Shown here piece by piece: positions 25,276 to 34,309 of a stretch of DNA of 45,822 nt (the stretch's first letter is position 1; every line of letters starts with the position of its first letter). A model generated the notes under the pieces. The model searched no databases and had not been told where the DNA came from. It saw only the letters and a list, made by a program, of their open reading frames with translations. This DNA comes from Candidatus Hermodarchaeum yapensis (GTDB lineage: Archaea; Asgardarchaeota; Hermodarchaeia; Hermodarchaeales; Hermodarchaeaceae). A program made the translations under genes and the position numbers. The stretch is from the NCBI GenBank assembly GCA_016840405.1, contig JAEOSK010000022.1, positions 1 to 45,822 of the forward strand. Direction: 5' to 3'.

Positions 25276-26376
25276 TCAGTAATAGTCTGACAAAGATGCT
25301 TGTCCAGTCATCCGCGTAAGATTTGTCACACGAACTCCTACCAGACGTACTGGCGCATCTGGTTTCCGATGTTCTTCAAATAACGAAGTCACGGTCTTAC
25401 ACAGCGTATGTAAGTCGTTTGTACTAACAGGTAAGGTTCGACTTCGCTGCACAGTCTCATAATTACGATATCGGATTTTCACTGTCACAGTACGGAAATG
25501 ATATGATTTCGACTGCAGCCTCTGGCTAATCCGAGTCGACAATTCCTCCAGCGTTTCCACCGCCACCTCCACAGATTTTGGGTCGACGTCTTTCGGAAAG
25601 GTTCGGTCTTTGCCCATCGATTTCCGCCGCCACGGACCACTCCGTACAATCCCACGAGTATCAATACCCCACGCCCGATCATACAACCATTTTGACCCCT
25701 TACCAAACACGGGATAAAGCTCCTGCAGGGACATCTGTTGAATCTGTCCCAAGGTTCGAATCCCATGTTTTTTCAATCGATTCCCCGAAACACGCCCAAT
25801 GCCATTAATGACTGTCACATCAAGAGGAGCAAGAAACGCTGCCACAGCCTGAGAATCCTGTGGCACCAGAGTAATACCCAAAGGCTTATTCTGTTCGGTC
25901 GCGATTTTTGCCACAGCCATATTTGGAGCAATCCCAATTGATGCAGGGAGTTTTGTCTCCTCTTTAATCGCGGTTTGAATTTCTTGCGCTAACGCCCTCG
26001 GACTGGGATAGGCTTTCACACGTTCAGTAACCTCAAGGTAGGCTTCATCAATACTTGCTTTACGAATCCGCTGCTCATCTGCAAACCGTTCAATAACCTC
26101 CATGACTTCATCGGAAGCTTCAAAATAATTGGAAAACTCACCAAAGACAAAGACCGCCTCGGGACACAAATTATAGGCTTTTAACACCGACATCCCTGAC
26201 CGAATACCAAACGCTCGCGCCTCATACGACGCTGCACGTACGACTCCCCGATTCTTCCCCTGTTTTGGATCCGGACCCACACACAGCGGGTGTCCAATAT
26301 ACTCTGGATGAACCCGACACTGTTCAACCGACGCATAGAACGCATCCATGTCAATATGAAATATCCAACGAGGCAT
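25276..26376 (-). CDS. dinB: DNA polymerase IV (Y-family translesion polymerase)
   Basis: A 366-aa Y-family polymerase. Catalytic residues: D9 in 'FHIDMDAFYASVEQ', and D110-E111 in 'ASIDEAYLEVT'. The helix-hairpin-helix 'INGIGRVSGNRLKKHGI' and the little-finger domain follow. The last residues QASLSDYY (359-366) make a PCNA-interacting box (Q-x-x-L-x-x-Y-Y), which matches a clamp-loaded archaeal polymerase. The ATG is preceded by GAGGTTAG. Copies lesion-containing DNA at low fidelity. Confidence 0.96.
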   Translation of the reverse strand: MPRWIFHIDMDAFYASVEQCRVHPEYIGHPLCVGPDPKQGKNRGVVRAASYEARAFGIRSGMSVLKAYNLCPEAVFVFGEFSNYFEASDEVMEVIERFADEQRIRKASIDEAYLEVTERVKAYPSPRALAQEIQTAIKEETKLPASIGIAPNMAVAKIATEQNKPLGITLVPQDSQAVAAFLAPLDVTVINGIGRVSGNRLKKHGIRTLGQIQQMSLQELYPVFGKGSKWLYDRAWGIDTRGIVRSGPWRRKSMGKDRTFPKDVDPKSVEVAVETLEELSTRISQRLQSKSYHFRTVTVKIRYRNYETVQRSRTLPVSTNDLHTLCKTVTSLFEEHRKPDAPVRLVGVRVTNLTRMTGQASLSDYY

Positions 26377-26520
26377 GGAACTAACCTCGAATCACCGCTT
26401 TCTCCAGATGATTGGTTCTAGCATCAGGTCATTAAATAGGGAGAGAGACCCACAGCGAAGTGACACAAATTCTGTCCATCTGACACGATTATTAGCAAGA
26501 ACTCATTAACCATTGGATTC

Positions 26521-27201
26521 ATGCAGATCTCTCTCAAATCCACTGAACGCGATGCCTTCATTGTCCACCTGCTTTTTGTGATACTGTGTGCAGGCATCCT
26601 ACTCCTACCTATTCCATTGCTAATTGGTCCGCGGTTATTCATCCTCGTGGTTGCCTACAATATTCTGATACCTGCCATTGGCTACTGGAGAGGTCACAAA
26701 GACTGGCTCTATCTCTGGGTCTTCGTGGCCCTCATCAGTCTCTTGATGATTTTTCCAGACTGGTTTCTCGTCACCCCTCTCGGCACCCTTGTCTTCCTAC
26801 CCGATGGATTTCCTCAAATAGGACCGGTCTCCGGATACATGGCACTACTTTGGGCCATCCCCCTCTTCATCATTATCTTTCTCGGACTCCGCATTATCGA
26901 ACGACGATCTAAACCCCTTGCTTATGGGATTGTGGCACTCACATCCTTTCTCATCTTCACTGCTGCAGAGGCTAGCCTGACCTTCGTCTGGCACGCCCAA
27001 AACGTCACCATGATTGCTAGCGTCGCCCTCTATATCCTTCTCCCAGAAATCATTCTTGGCCTCTCCGCTTTCTGGGGCTATCAATCCATCCAAGACAAAT
27101 CTCATTGGTGGAAACCGGTCGCTGCCTTCCTCATCATGCTTCTCTATATCGGCAGCGCTTGTTTCTTCTATCTACTCATCGAAATCATCATCTTAGGATA
27201 A
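26521..27201 (+). CDS. Integral membrane protein, function unknown
   Basis: A 226-aa protein with about seven hydrophobic segments covering most of the length. It begins 'MQISLKSTERDAFIVHLLFV' and ends in a transmembrane stretch. It is divergent to dinB across a 144-nt gap. No motif of a known transporter or enzyme seen. Confidence 0.6.
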   Translation: MQISLKSTERDAFIVHLLFVILCAGILLLPIPLLIGPRLFILVVAYNILIPAIGYWRGHKDWLYLWVFVALISLLMIFPDWFLVTPLGTLVFLPDGFPQIGPVSGYMALLWAIPLFIIIFLGLRIIERRSKPLAYGIVALTSFLIFTAAEASLTFVWHAQNVTMIASVALYILLPEIILGLSAFWGYQSIQDKSHWWKPVAAFLIMLLYIGSACFFYLLIEIIILG

Positions 27202-27216
27202 TAACCAAGAGAATAA

Positions 27217-27741
27217 TCATTTTTTCAGGATGCGAGGTGTCTTCCATTCATCTCGTAAGATGCTGTAAAGAACGCCATCCCGCCACTCTCCCCGAATAAA
27301 CACGGATTTTCGAATTACACCCTCTTTCGTAAACCCCGCTTTTTCTAACACACGTTGTGATGCTCTATTCGCTGGATTCGTTTCAGCCTGAACACGAACC
27401 ACATTTGCTGACAGGAACAAATAATCTACCAACAATTGTACGGCTTCCGTACAATAGCCCTTATTCCGCTCCGCTGGTAGCACCCGATAACCAATCGTGT
27501 AGTGTTTATTCACAGCTTTTTGCATAATATGACCAATTTTTGTGCCATCTTTCTTCTCAATCATAAACCACTTTTCGCCAGACGGCAGCTGGTCCAACCA
27601 ACGCTCAATCTCACCAAGGGTGACTTGTTCCAGCGGTTCATATTCTCCACCAAACTCTGGATTATTCGCCCATTCCACAACAAGTGGTAAATCGGCTTTT
27701 TCCATGACCCTCAGATTCACCGTCTTACCTTCAAGCATCAT
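27217..27741 (-). CDS. GNAT acetyltransferase, RimJ/RimL type
   Basis: A 174-aa protein. The RimJ/RimL pattern is clear: 'VNLRVMEKADLPLVVEWANN', 'IGYRVLPAERNKGYCTEAVQL' (acetyl-CoA loop 'RNKGYC'), and 'NPANRASQRVLEKAGFTKEG'. It transfers an acetyl group to an amine or protein N-terminus; the substrate is unknown. The gene is convergent with the membrane protein upstream, with a 15-nt gap. Confidence 0.87.
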   Translation of the reverse strand: MMLEGKTVNLRVMEKADLPLVVEWANNPEFGGEYEPLEQVTLGEIERWLDQLPSGEKWFMIEKKDGTKIGHIMQKAVNKHYTIGYRVLPAERNKGYCTEAVQLLVDYLFLSANVVRVQAETNPANRASQRVLEKAGFTKEGVIRKSVFIRGEWRDGVLYSILRDEWKTPRILKK

Positions 27742-27956
27742 AACACACGCAAACGTAGTTACTAATTCACCAACTGATAAGTAGCTCCTTAAAACTCCTC
27801 ATCTTCTCATGAATCTAATCGAGTGGCATCTCACACAATTGCATCCGACATAAATCCGAACTGGTTGCGATTTCAACAAATAAAACCCAAAAAAAGTCTG
27901 CTCCTGCCAGCCTATAAAATTGACAACCGATCTTAATAATAGGGACTGGTGATTGC

Positions 27957-28445
27957 TTGGGAGAAGACAATGACCTGTTCCAGCGATCAATAGCTGCTTT
28001 CGCCGGAGGCTACCCTGAACGGGCGAAAAAACGACTTTTAAAACTCCTCAAAAAAGATCAAAACAACCTCGAACTCCTTACACTTCTCACCACTATCGAG
28101 CAACAGTATAACTCTCCTCAAAAAGCTCTTAATACAGCCCAACGCATCGCCCAACTCGACCCCAACAATCCCCAACATTGGAACAATCTTGGCAACCTCC
28201 ACATCGCCCTCAGACAATGGCAAAAAGCCGAGCAATGTTACGCAACGGCTGCCACACTCGATAATGCCCCACCGACCATCTTTTTGAATCATGCACGGGT
28301 ACTCATCGAACTGGACAGACCTCAGGCAGCATTCCTTCAACTGAAGCACGCTCTCAAAAAGTCTCTTCCCGGCGAACTAGAAAACAACATCCAAAAGGAC
28401 CCAGAATTTGTCAAACTCCGTCCACTCCTAGCAAAGCTCGAATAA
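27957..28445 (+). CDS. TPR-repeat protein
   Basis: A 162-aa protein with about three tetratricopeptide repeats, visible in 'GYPERAKKRLLKLLKKDQNN', 'NPQHWNNLGNLHIALRQWQK' and 'PPTIFLNHARVLIELDRPQA'. Such proteins hold protein partners. The start is a TTG at 27957; a TATA box CCTATAAAAT (27911-27920) gives a transcription start near 27942. No ATG is in frame before the first repeat. The 215-nt divergent region to the acetyltransferase shows nothing else. Confidence 0.7.
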   Translation: MGEDNDLFQRSIAAFAGGYPERAKKRLLKLLKKDQNNLELLTLLTTIEQQYNSPQKALNTAQRIAQLDPNNPQHWNNLGNLHIALRQWQKAEQCYATAATLDNAPPTIFLNHARVLIELDRPQAAFLQLKHALKKSLPGELENNIQKDPEFVKLRPLLAKLE

Positions 28446-28575
28446 AATAACTCATTATCGCTGCTTTTGTTCACCTTACACTTACGCTTTTTTACGCAGC
28501 TTGCTCAAGTTCAACTTAGGTTATTGAAAATAGTACATAACAACTATTTCCATTGAATTCTGTTACCATTTTGCA

Positions 28576-29757
28576 TCAAACGGTCACCGAATCTGGGTGT
28601 AACCCCACACCCTCTATCCCGTCCACCGCAAAGGCTTCCGGGACTGCTTTGCGCCCGATATTATAACCTGCATTCACATCTGCGTTCAGGACCACTCCAG
28701 TTGATGATCGAAACAGTCCTCGGTGTATTCGCTGACCCACATAAGTTTCGTTCTGTGTGATCGGTTCATCGTCAAGGAAGCTCACCTTGGAAGTATAGGC
28801 TTCGTCTATCAAACTCACTTCGATTCCTACCAAGGCCGCCTTGTATTGTATTTGTAGGACCAGCTTCCTGAAGGGCACGTTAACAAAAGCCTGGTTCGTG
28901 CGCTTTCCCAATCTGATGAACTGCTTCCACGTCTTGTTATATCCAATCACAATCCGTCCGAAATCATTGGAAATACAATACTCAATGAGGCGTCGTGACA
29001 CCTTGTGAAAGATATCGGTAATTCTGTTTTTTCGTTTTAATCGGAGTCGATGAAGGCGTCGCGTTTGGTTTGTAAGTCCTTGTTGATCCTTACAAGAAGT
29101 AAGGCGTGCTTGTTCTTTGTTATAGTATTGATTGATGGATTTGACAACTCCGCCTTTCACGCGCCAGGGGGCTAGCCCTGCGTTGTTGACAACAGTTACG
29201 AGGTTATTCAATCCAATATCAATACCGATGACACGACGTTTGTCTAATTGAAGAGCAATGGGGGTCTTATCATACACAAGTTCTAAGATGTAGTGATTAC
29301 CCCGGGGTAATATCCTGACCTGATGGAATCTTCCAGTGATGCGCGTCTTGATGGGGTCCAGCTGAGTTTTTTTAGGAAACCACAGGAGCCCGTTTTTGAT
29401 ACGGCACTGCTGGTTTGTGAATATAACGATGCTCTCCCCTGCCTTCGGTTTATATCGAGGTAACCTTGGTTTCTCAAGGTACTTGTTCGGGTGGTCTCTC
29501 CAGTCTTTAATTGCGTTGAAGAAGGATTTCTAGTTCTTGTCAAGTAGTAGGAGAATCTGCTGGGCTGTCTGTGCTGGCAGGTTCCTGTAAGCCCCAGTGT
29601 TTTTCAGGAGCCAGTACAAATTCCTGTATCGTATCCAGTGTCCTTCGTTGATGAACTTCTGTCGAATGTGGTAGTTGGCTAGGTTGTAGAGATTTTTGGC
29701 TAAATGGCAGAGCTTCGATAGCGCCGATGTTTTTTCCAGCTGGATCCTCTCAGTCAT
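28576..29757 (-). pseudogene. tnpB: TnpB-like RNA-guided nuclease gene, disrupted by one amber stop
   Basis: The whole 393-residue frame is open except for TAG at 29532-29530 (codon 76, after 'LLLDKN'). Beyond it the frame continues 'KSFFNAIKDW'; related proteins have Trp at this site in my recollection, so TGG-to-TAG is the likely change. The RuvC residues are all present: D in 'IGIDIGLNNL', E in 'SLIDEAYTS', D in 'LNADVNAGYNI'. The zinc-finger cysteines are missing ('TSKVSFLDDEP'), which is normal in one TnpB branch. No tnpA is beside it. Read-through, Pyl insertion or reinitiation at a later start could still give product. Confidence 0.88.
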
Positions 29758-29991
29758 CCGCGTGGTTTCTCACCTGCGTGGTTAACTGTCTGAAAAGTAG
29801 GTTTTCGTTTCGGCTGTTTAGTTTCATTGAGTTGGAGTGATGTGAAGAGGCGCCCACTACGCTTTTAATAAAACCTCTTGCTTTCATTAGATAATAACTG
29901 TCAAAGAAATTATTTAAGGTCCAAAATTTTGAGTCTATATCACCCTAGTTTGCTTCTCCAACGTGAAAATACCAGTTGGAGGTGAGTCAAC
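29758..29991 (+). promoter_or_regulatory. Spacer with TATA box and strong SD for the transporter gene
   Basis: The divergent spacer holds TCTATAT (29934-29940) and the Shine-Dalgarno GGAGGTGA (29978-29985) before ATG 29992. The left end of the tnpB element should also lie in it, but I could not define it. Confidence 0.5.
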
Positions 29992-31272
29992 ATGGAGCTA
30001 TGGCTGCTGATTCTACTAATCTTCCTTCTGACTGTCCTATTAATTGTAACACGTATGGTCCACCATACAGTAGCCGCCCTGATGGGCGCCGTGTTGGCAT
30101 CAATCGCACTCATCATCCACGGCATACCTGGAGAAGACGTATTGGCGATGGTGCGTTTAGAACCAATTCTTGTTATCACTGGAATGACAGTAGTGGCTGA
30201 AGTCATGCGAGGGGCAGGAGTATTTCAGTTCGTCGCAGTCCATGTCATCCGGTTGACTCGAGGGAATCCCCAAAAACTGTTCGTGTTATTTTGCGTACTT
30301 ACCGCCAGCTTATCAGCGGTCCTCCTGAACACAGTTGTAATGGTGATAATGGCATACCTGACCATTCTAACCTGCCAGGCCCTCAAACTACCACCCCATA
30401 AGTTTCTACTAGGAGAGATGCTAGCCGTTGGCGTAGGTGGGGCCTTCACTTTAATCGGCACCTCGTCTAACGTCATTGTGGCAGATTACGCAGGCTTCGA
30501 TTTTGCCTACTACATCATACGATTTGGACTTCTGGCTTTGTTCGTATTGGCAGTAACCTTACTCGTCTTATTTTTGATTTTTCGTAGCCAATTGAAAACA
30601 TATGATGCTGCAGCATATGAACGAGTCATAGATTTTGATCCGTGGACGATGGTTCCCAATCGACGGTTGTTTTGGGTATATTCAGGACTCTTCGTCTTAG
30701 TCATCATAGCATTTGCCGCATTTCCCCAAGCCTACGTTGTTGCCCTAGCCGGAATGATGGTGTTCATGATTGCTAGTCAAGCCGATCCCCGGACAAGTTT
30801 CCGTGACATAGAATGGGACATCATCTTCTTCATAGGCGGGCTTTTCATTCTCGCCGGAGCCCTACAACTTGTCGGGGTTCTCACAGTGTTATCACAAGTA
30901 ATCTTGCAGGCAAGTGGAGGTCAACTGGTGCCAACGTCTTTAATGATGCTGTGGGCAACATGGCTAGGAACCCTAATTATTGGTGGCTCGCCCATGGCAA
31001 CTACTTTCGCACCACTCGTTTCTGAAATGGCCGTTACAATGGGGTGGACAGCGGGCATACAGGATCCCCTGTTCTGGGCTGTAGGGTTTGGATCAGCCCT
31101 TGGCGGGATCGCCACACCCTTCGGTGCCGTACCGCTAATCGTGTTTTCAACACTAAGCTTCAAGGACTCAAAGCTCTCATACCGATTATTTCTCACAATT
31201 GCGCTGCTAATTAACATCCTCATGATTGGATTATGCTCCGCCTATATCCTGCTCCTCGCTCCTCCTGTATGA
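29992..31272 (+). CDS. ArsB/NhaD (ion transporter superfamily) membrane transporter
   Basis: A 426-aa protein with about 11 transmembrane segments. The family marks are 'FTLIGTSSNVIVADYAG' (the 'GDPPN'-like re-entrant loop region), 'DIIFFIGGLFILAGAL', and 'LGTLIIGGSPMATTFAP'. This superfamily includes arsenite exporters, Na+/H+ antiporters and dicarboxylate carriers. No ArsR or ArsA gene is nearby, so arsenite is not favoured over other anions or sodium. Start: ATG 29992 with GGAGGTGA upstream. Confidence 0.85.
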   Translation: MELWLLILLIFLLTVLLIVTRMVHHTVAALMGAVLASIALIIHGIPGEDVLAMVRLEPILVITGMTVVAEVMRGAGVFQFVAVHVIRLTRGNPQKLFVLFCVLTASLSAVLLNTVVMVIMAYLTILTCQALKLPPHKFLLGEMLAVGVGGAFTLIGTSSNVIVADYAGFDFAYYIIRFGLLALFVLAVTLLVLFLIFRSQLKTYDAAAYERVIDFDPWTMVPNRRLFWVYSGLFVLVIIAFAAFPQAYVVALAGMMVFMIASQADPRTSFRDIEWDIIFFIGGLFILAGALQLVGVLTVLSQVILQASGGQLVPTSLMMLWATWLGTLIIGGSPMATTFAPLVSEMAVTMGWTAGIQDPLFWAVGFGSALGGIATPFGAVPLIVFSTLSFKDSKLSYRLFLTIALLINILMIGLCSAYILLLAPPV

Positions 31273-31403
31273 AAACGAAGAACCAAAAAGTATCATATAG
31301 GAAAAGCTTTAAACCAGTAAGAGCTTCTCAAAGTCAGTTAGCAAATAGTATTTAATTTCTTTTTTTTATTTAGAAGAAATCTAAAATTATCATGCTACCG
31401 TAC

Positions 31404-31451
31404 GGTTGCGTGACACAACCACCCTTCCTCGGAAGGCAACTGGATCTCCAG
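31404..31451 (+). promoter_or_regulatory. Hairpin-rich 5' leader of the cold-shock gene
   Basis: Three consecutive short hairpins: GGTTG (31404-31408) with CAACC (31416-31420); CCTTCC (31423-31428) with GGAAGG (31431-31436); CTGGA (31440-31444) with TCCAG (31447-31451). They lie 104-151 nt upstream of the cold-shock protein start. The rest of the 31273-31554 gap shows a T-rich run (about 31358-31370) and a TTTAGA/TCTAAA inverted repeat (31369-31385). Conserved structure is not proven. Confidence 0.4.
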
Positions 31452-31554
31452 CCAGGGTACCGGCATCTGCAAGTAATCTGCACCATTAGATACGCCAATT
31501 CACAACTGGCTCACCGGATGTCACACTCCACCAAAACGAATCTAGGTGAACACT

Positions 31555-31752
31555 ATGGAAAAAGGAACCATCAAGTGGTTTAACCCCGAATCAAACTACG
31601 GCTTCATCCAACGCGACAACGGTGACGCCGACGTCTGGGTCCACGGCGACGAAGTTGAAGCCAATAAATTCCTCAACAAAGGCGACAACGTCACCTTCGA
31701 AATCAAAGAAGGCGAAGGTCGCCCCAAAGCCACCAAAGTCAAAATAGCCTAA
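31555..31752 (+). CDS. Cold-shock domain protein (CspA-like)
   Basis: A 65-aa single cold-shock domain: 'GTIKWFNPESNYGFIQRD' contains the RNP1 element (NYGFI) and 'DVWVHGDEV' the RNP2 element. It binds single-stranded RNA/DNA and melts RNA structure. SD AGGTGA lies 6 nt before ATG 31555; GTG 31546 is less likely. Cold-shock domain proteins are uncommon in archaea, so it was probably acquired from bacteria at some point (inference). Confidence 0.93.
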   Translation: MEKGTIKWFNPESNYGFIQRDNGDADVWVHGDEVEANKFLNKGDNVTFEIKEGEGRPKATKVKIA

Positions 31753-31928
31753 ATCGCATTGAAATTGGCACAATTTAGCCAGAAAAGGCGTGTTCTTGTT
31801 TTTAGATAAAATCTTGGGACACTGCTCTCAAAGTATAACGCGCGGCGATTACAGTACGTGTGGTAAGAATGCAGCCTTTTGTGAGCGGTTTGTTTTGAAA
31901 AGTGGGAATTTATTTGTTCTACCAAACT

Positions 31929-33035
31929 TCACTCGAATTTCACTTGGCCACCTTGTCTTTTCTTGTTCAAGATGGTATCGTAAAGTTCTTCGAGGGTTTT
32001 GGGAGGAATGTGCTCTTCTCCCTTTTGCTGTAAGGTAATCGCTGCAGATGGACAATTAACAGCACAAACTCCACAACCGATGCACCGGTCGAGATTCAAC
32101 TGTGATTTTTCCTCAACGAGCGTAATCGCATCCATTTGACATTTGTCCACACACGTTCCACACCCAGTACACAATTCGGGATCAATCTCAACATAGAAAT
32201 TTGAGGAATGATATCTCACAGGGTGTCGGGACATTTTCGTTCCCAACAGTAAGGCACAACAACAACCACAGCAACTACAAATGTATTCTACGGCTTGGCT
32301 GTTACTTGGCTGAAGGATTAGTCCATCCTTTGCGTTTTGCTCAATAATCCCTAGAAGCTCCTCCTTCGAAATTTGGCGCCCCCACCCCTCATCAATATAC
32401 AATTGCGCAAACTCTCCAAACCCTAAGCATGTCTCCCGGCGTGAAGTTGCCCGACAAGGATTACCAAGGAGGTCCTGCGCTTGTCGACACACACAATCCG
32501 CCACTGCAAAAGGTCCCTCAGCTGCGTCAACGAGTTTTTTCACATGATCATAGTTTGCGACCAAATGTTCAGGGGTGAAACTCTGCTCAACAGGAATCGT
32601 ACGCAACTGCGGAATCTTCGTGCTAAATGTTTCCCCTCCGTACGCCTCCAAACTGAACTGCACAATATCAAAAAACAACTCCCTCGTGAGCTTGTTCACC
32701 TGAAACTCGTAAATTCCAATCATCCACTGAATGCTGCTATAGAATTTCATGTTCTCTTCCCGTTTGAAATGAAGGAGTCCCTTACTCACCATCCCATCTA
32801 AAATCTGCTCTAACTGGTTCTTTGCATTCCCCGACATCCCAAGCCGGTCCGCAATGCTATCAAGGCTTTCCGAAGCCTTTGGAGAAAATGGCAGCTGCAC
32901 AGCAATCTTTGCTTCTTCAGGGCTGAAAAGCTGTTTTAGAATTCGAATCTCCACACCCGAAGCCGTTTCCGGGAAGCCCACCGGCATACTATCCAAGTGC
33001 CTCTGTAATTCACGATACACCTTATCATCAGACAT
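31929..33035 (-). CDS. Winged-helix / ferredoxin fusion with two [4Fe-4S] clusters
   Basis: A 368-aa protein. Residues about 30-95 look like a winged helix ('ESLDSIADRLGMSGNAKNQLEQ'), followed by a helical middle. Cysteine sites: C181-x-C183, C194, C203, then the dense C253-C260 block ('CSCCGCCC'), and two classical clusters C289/C292/C295/C299 and C318/C321/C324/C328. This combination recurs in anaerobes, annotated as a 4Fe-4S binding protein. It could be a redox-responsive regulator or an electron carrier with a DNA-binding-like fold. The 176 nt downstream (31753-31928) hold no gene. Confidence 0.85.
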   Translation of the reverse strand: MSDDKVYRELQRHLDSMPVGFPETASGVEIRILKQLFSPEEAKIAVQLPFSPKASESLDSIADRLGMSGNAKNQLEQILDGMVSKGLLHFKREENMKFYSSIQWMIGIYEFQVNKLTRELFFDIVQFSLEAYGGETFSTKIPQLRTIPVEQSFTPEHLVANYDHVKKLVDAAEGPFAVADCVCRQAQDLLGNPCRATSRRETCLGFGEFAQLYIDEGWGRQISKEELLGIIEQNAKDGLILQPSNSQAVEYICSCCGCCCALLLGTKMSRHPVRYHSSNFYVEIDPELCTGCGTCVDKCQMDAITLVEEKSQLNLDRCIGCGVCAVNCPSAAITLQQKGEEHIPPKTLEELYDTILNKKRQGGQVKFE

Positions 33036-33140
33036 AATCCTACACCGTATTATTCATTTTTATTAACATTCACCCTCAACACACAATTGCTGGAAGAGGT
33101 GGTTTCCTCAATGAGTAAAATCATATGTGGGAATCATAAA

Positions 33141-33191
33141 ATTTATAAGGCTGTGTTTCAAATTAGTTTGCAGGACAAACCAGTTTGAAAC
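33141..33191 (+). promoter_or_regulatory. Promoter with inverted repeat across the transcription start
   Basis: TATA box ATTTATAA (33141-33148) is followed by a 16-bp inverted repeat, GTTTCAAATTAGTTTG (33155-33170) and CAAACCAGTTTGAAAC (33176-33191), matching at 14 of 16 positions with a 5-nt spacer. The predicted transcription start near 33170 falls inside it. A second perfect palindrome, CCAGTTT-G-AAACTGG (33180-33194), overlaps. It is a likely operator for the wHTH regulator encoded two genes on. Confidence 0.6.
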
Positions 33192-33213
33192 TGGAATTCC
33201 GAGATGAATAACA

Positions 33214-33897
33214 ATGTCAACTTCAACGGAATTAGACGCAATCGCCCTCAAAGTCCAACAAGCCTACTATGAAGACGGACTGGCTGACCTCTTCATGGGC
33301 GTCATTTTCCTAGGCTTAGCATCTGTTTTCACCATGCTTGCTTACAACATCACATTCTTGGTATTTATGTTAATCATGTTAAATCCGCTATTTTATGACC
33401 CCCTCATCGAGGCAGCAAAACGACGGTGGGTCTATCCCCGCGCAGGATATGTAAAACCCAAGCCTTTCAAAGAGACGAGTACACGTGGAGTGCTTCTCAT
33501 CTTAGTTCTCATAGCGAGTATAGTGATTCTCCCTCCCGTAGTCCTTTTCATCATCTCCGGTTATGCTGGACTTTTCTTCTGGTTGATTTGGATAGCACCC
33601 GTCGGGTTTGGCTTGTTGATCGCCATTGGACTCTTTTTCCTCGCTCATAGATATCACCTCACCCGATACTATCTCTTTGCTATCCTCCTCCCCGTTATCG
33701 GTGTCATCGTTCCCTGGTTGAACCTCAGTGTTCCCAACGCATACGCGGCGTTTTTCACTACTTTTGCAATCCAAAATGCTATTATCGGTCTCCTCGCCCT
33801 CTTTTCCGGTACAGTTCTCTTTCTCCGATTTCTGCACCGCTATCACGTTGAACCCACAGATCCCGCTGAAGGTGAGAATCCACATGCCCGCGTCTGA
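33214..33897 (+). CDS. Integral membrane protein of a regulator-linked pair
   Basis: A 227-aa protein with a cytoplasmic N-terminus ('TELDAIALKVQQAYYEDGLA') and about six transmembrane segments. The cytoplasmic 'RRWVYPRAGYVKPKPF' between segments 2 and 3 is a recurring feature of this archaeal/bacterial group. The function is unknown. It overlaps the following wHTH gene by 14 nt, and the pair would be controlled together. Such membrane protein/wHTH pairs recur in prokaryotes (recalled, not searched). Confidence 0.72.
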   Translation: MSTSTELDAIALKVQQAYYEDGLADLFMGVIFLGLASVFTMLAYNITFLVFMLIMLNPLFYDPLIEAAKRRWVYPRAGYVKPKPFKETSTRGVLLILVLIASIVILPPVVLFIISGYAGLFFWLIWIAPVGFGLLIAIGLFFLAHRYHLTRYYLFAILLPVIGVIVPWLNLSVPNAYAAFFTTFAIQNAIIGLLALFSGTVLFLRFLHRYHVEPTDPAEGENPHARV

Positions 33898-34210
33898 ATT
33901 TCCTACGGATCCCTCCTTCATCGACGACGACTTAGATCCTATTGTCCATTCGCCGGCGCGGCTCAAAATCCTAACAGTTCTCAAAGAAGTGGAAAGCGCA
34001 GATTTCCTCTTCATATTACGCCAAACCGGCTTAACGAGAGGTAACCTCTCCTCCCACCTCAGCAAACTTGAGACCGTCGGTTACGTCACAATTACCAAAG
34101 AATTTGTCGAAAAAATTCCCCACACTCTCATCCAACTCACAGAAGACGGAAAGAAAGCACTACAAACCTATCGCCAGCAAATGATACAAAAACTCGACCG
34201 CCTAAAATAA
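33884..34210 (+). CDS. wHTH transcription regulator (HTH_34 / MarR-ArsR-like)
   Basis: A 108-aa regulator. 'DPIVHSPARLKILTVLKEVE' then 'FLFILRQTGLTRGNLSSHLS' and 'GYVTITKEF' show the winged helix of the PF13601 type. No extra ligand domain. The start ATG 33884 lies inside the end of the membrane protein gene, with AAGGTGA upstream, so translation is coupled; the longer open frame from 33728 is a shadow of that gene. The inverted repeat at the operon promoter is its likely binding site. Confidence 0.88.
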   Translation: MPASEFPTDPSFIDDDLDPIVHSPARLKILTVLKEVESADFLFILRQTGLTRGNLSSHLSKLETVGYVTITKEFVEKIPHTLIQLTEDGKKALQTYRQQMIQKLDRLK

Positions 34211-34309
34211 CGTGAATGTTCAGGCAGTAGACCTTCTACTGACACGCACCGATTTACTATTTAAATATCTAAACACGCAATCACCAAAGCGAACCAGGTG
34301 GTGAGCAAG

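Noticed and set aside
25738..25756. tRNA T-loop-like sequence GGTTCGAATCCC
   Set aside because: It lies inside dinB on the coding strand and no acceptor or anticodon stem pairs around it.
31790..32038. Possible 82-aa gene after the cold-shock gene
   Set aside because: Overlaps the ferredoxin-fusion gene 3' end on the opposite strand, lacks a start signal and has no recognisable product.
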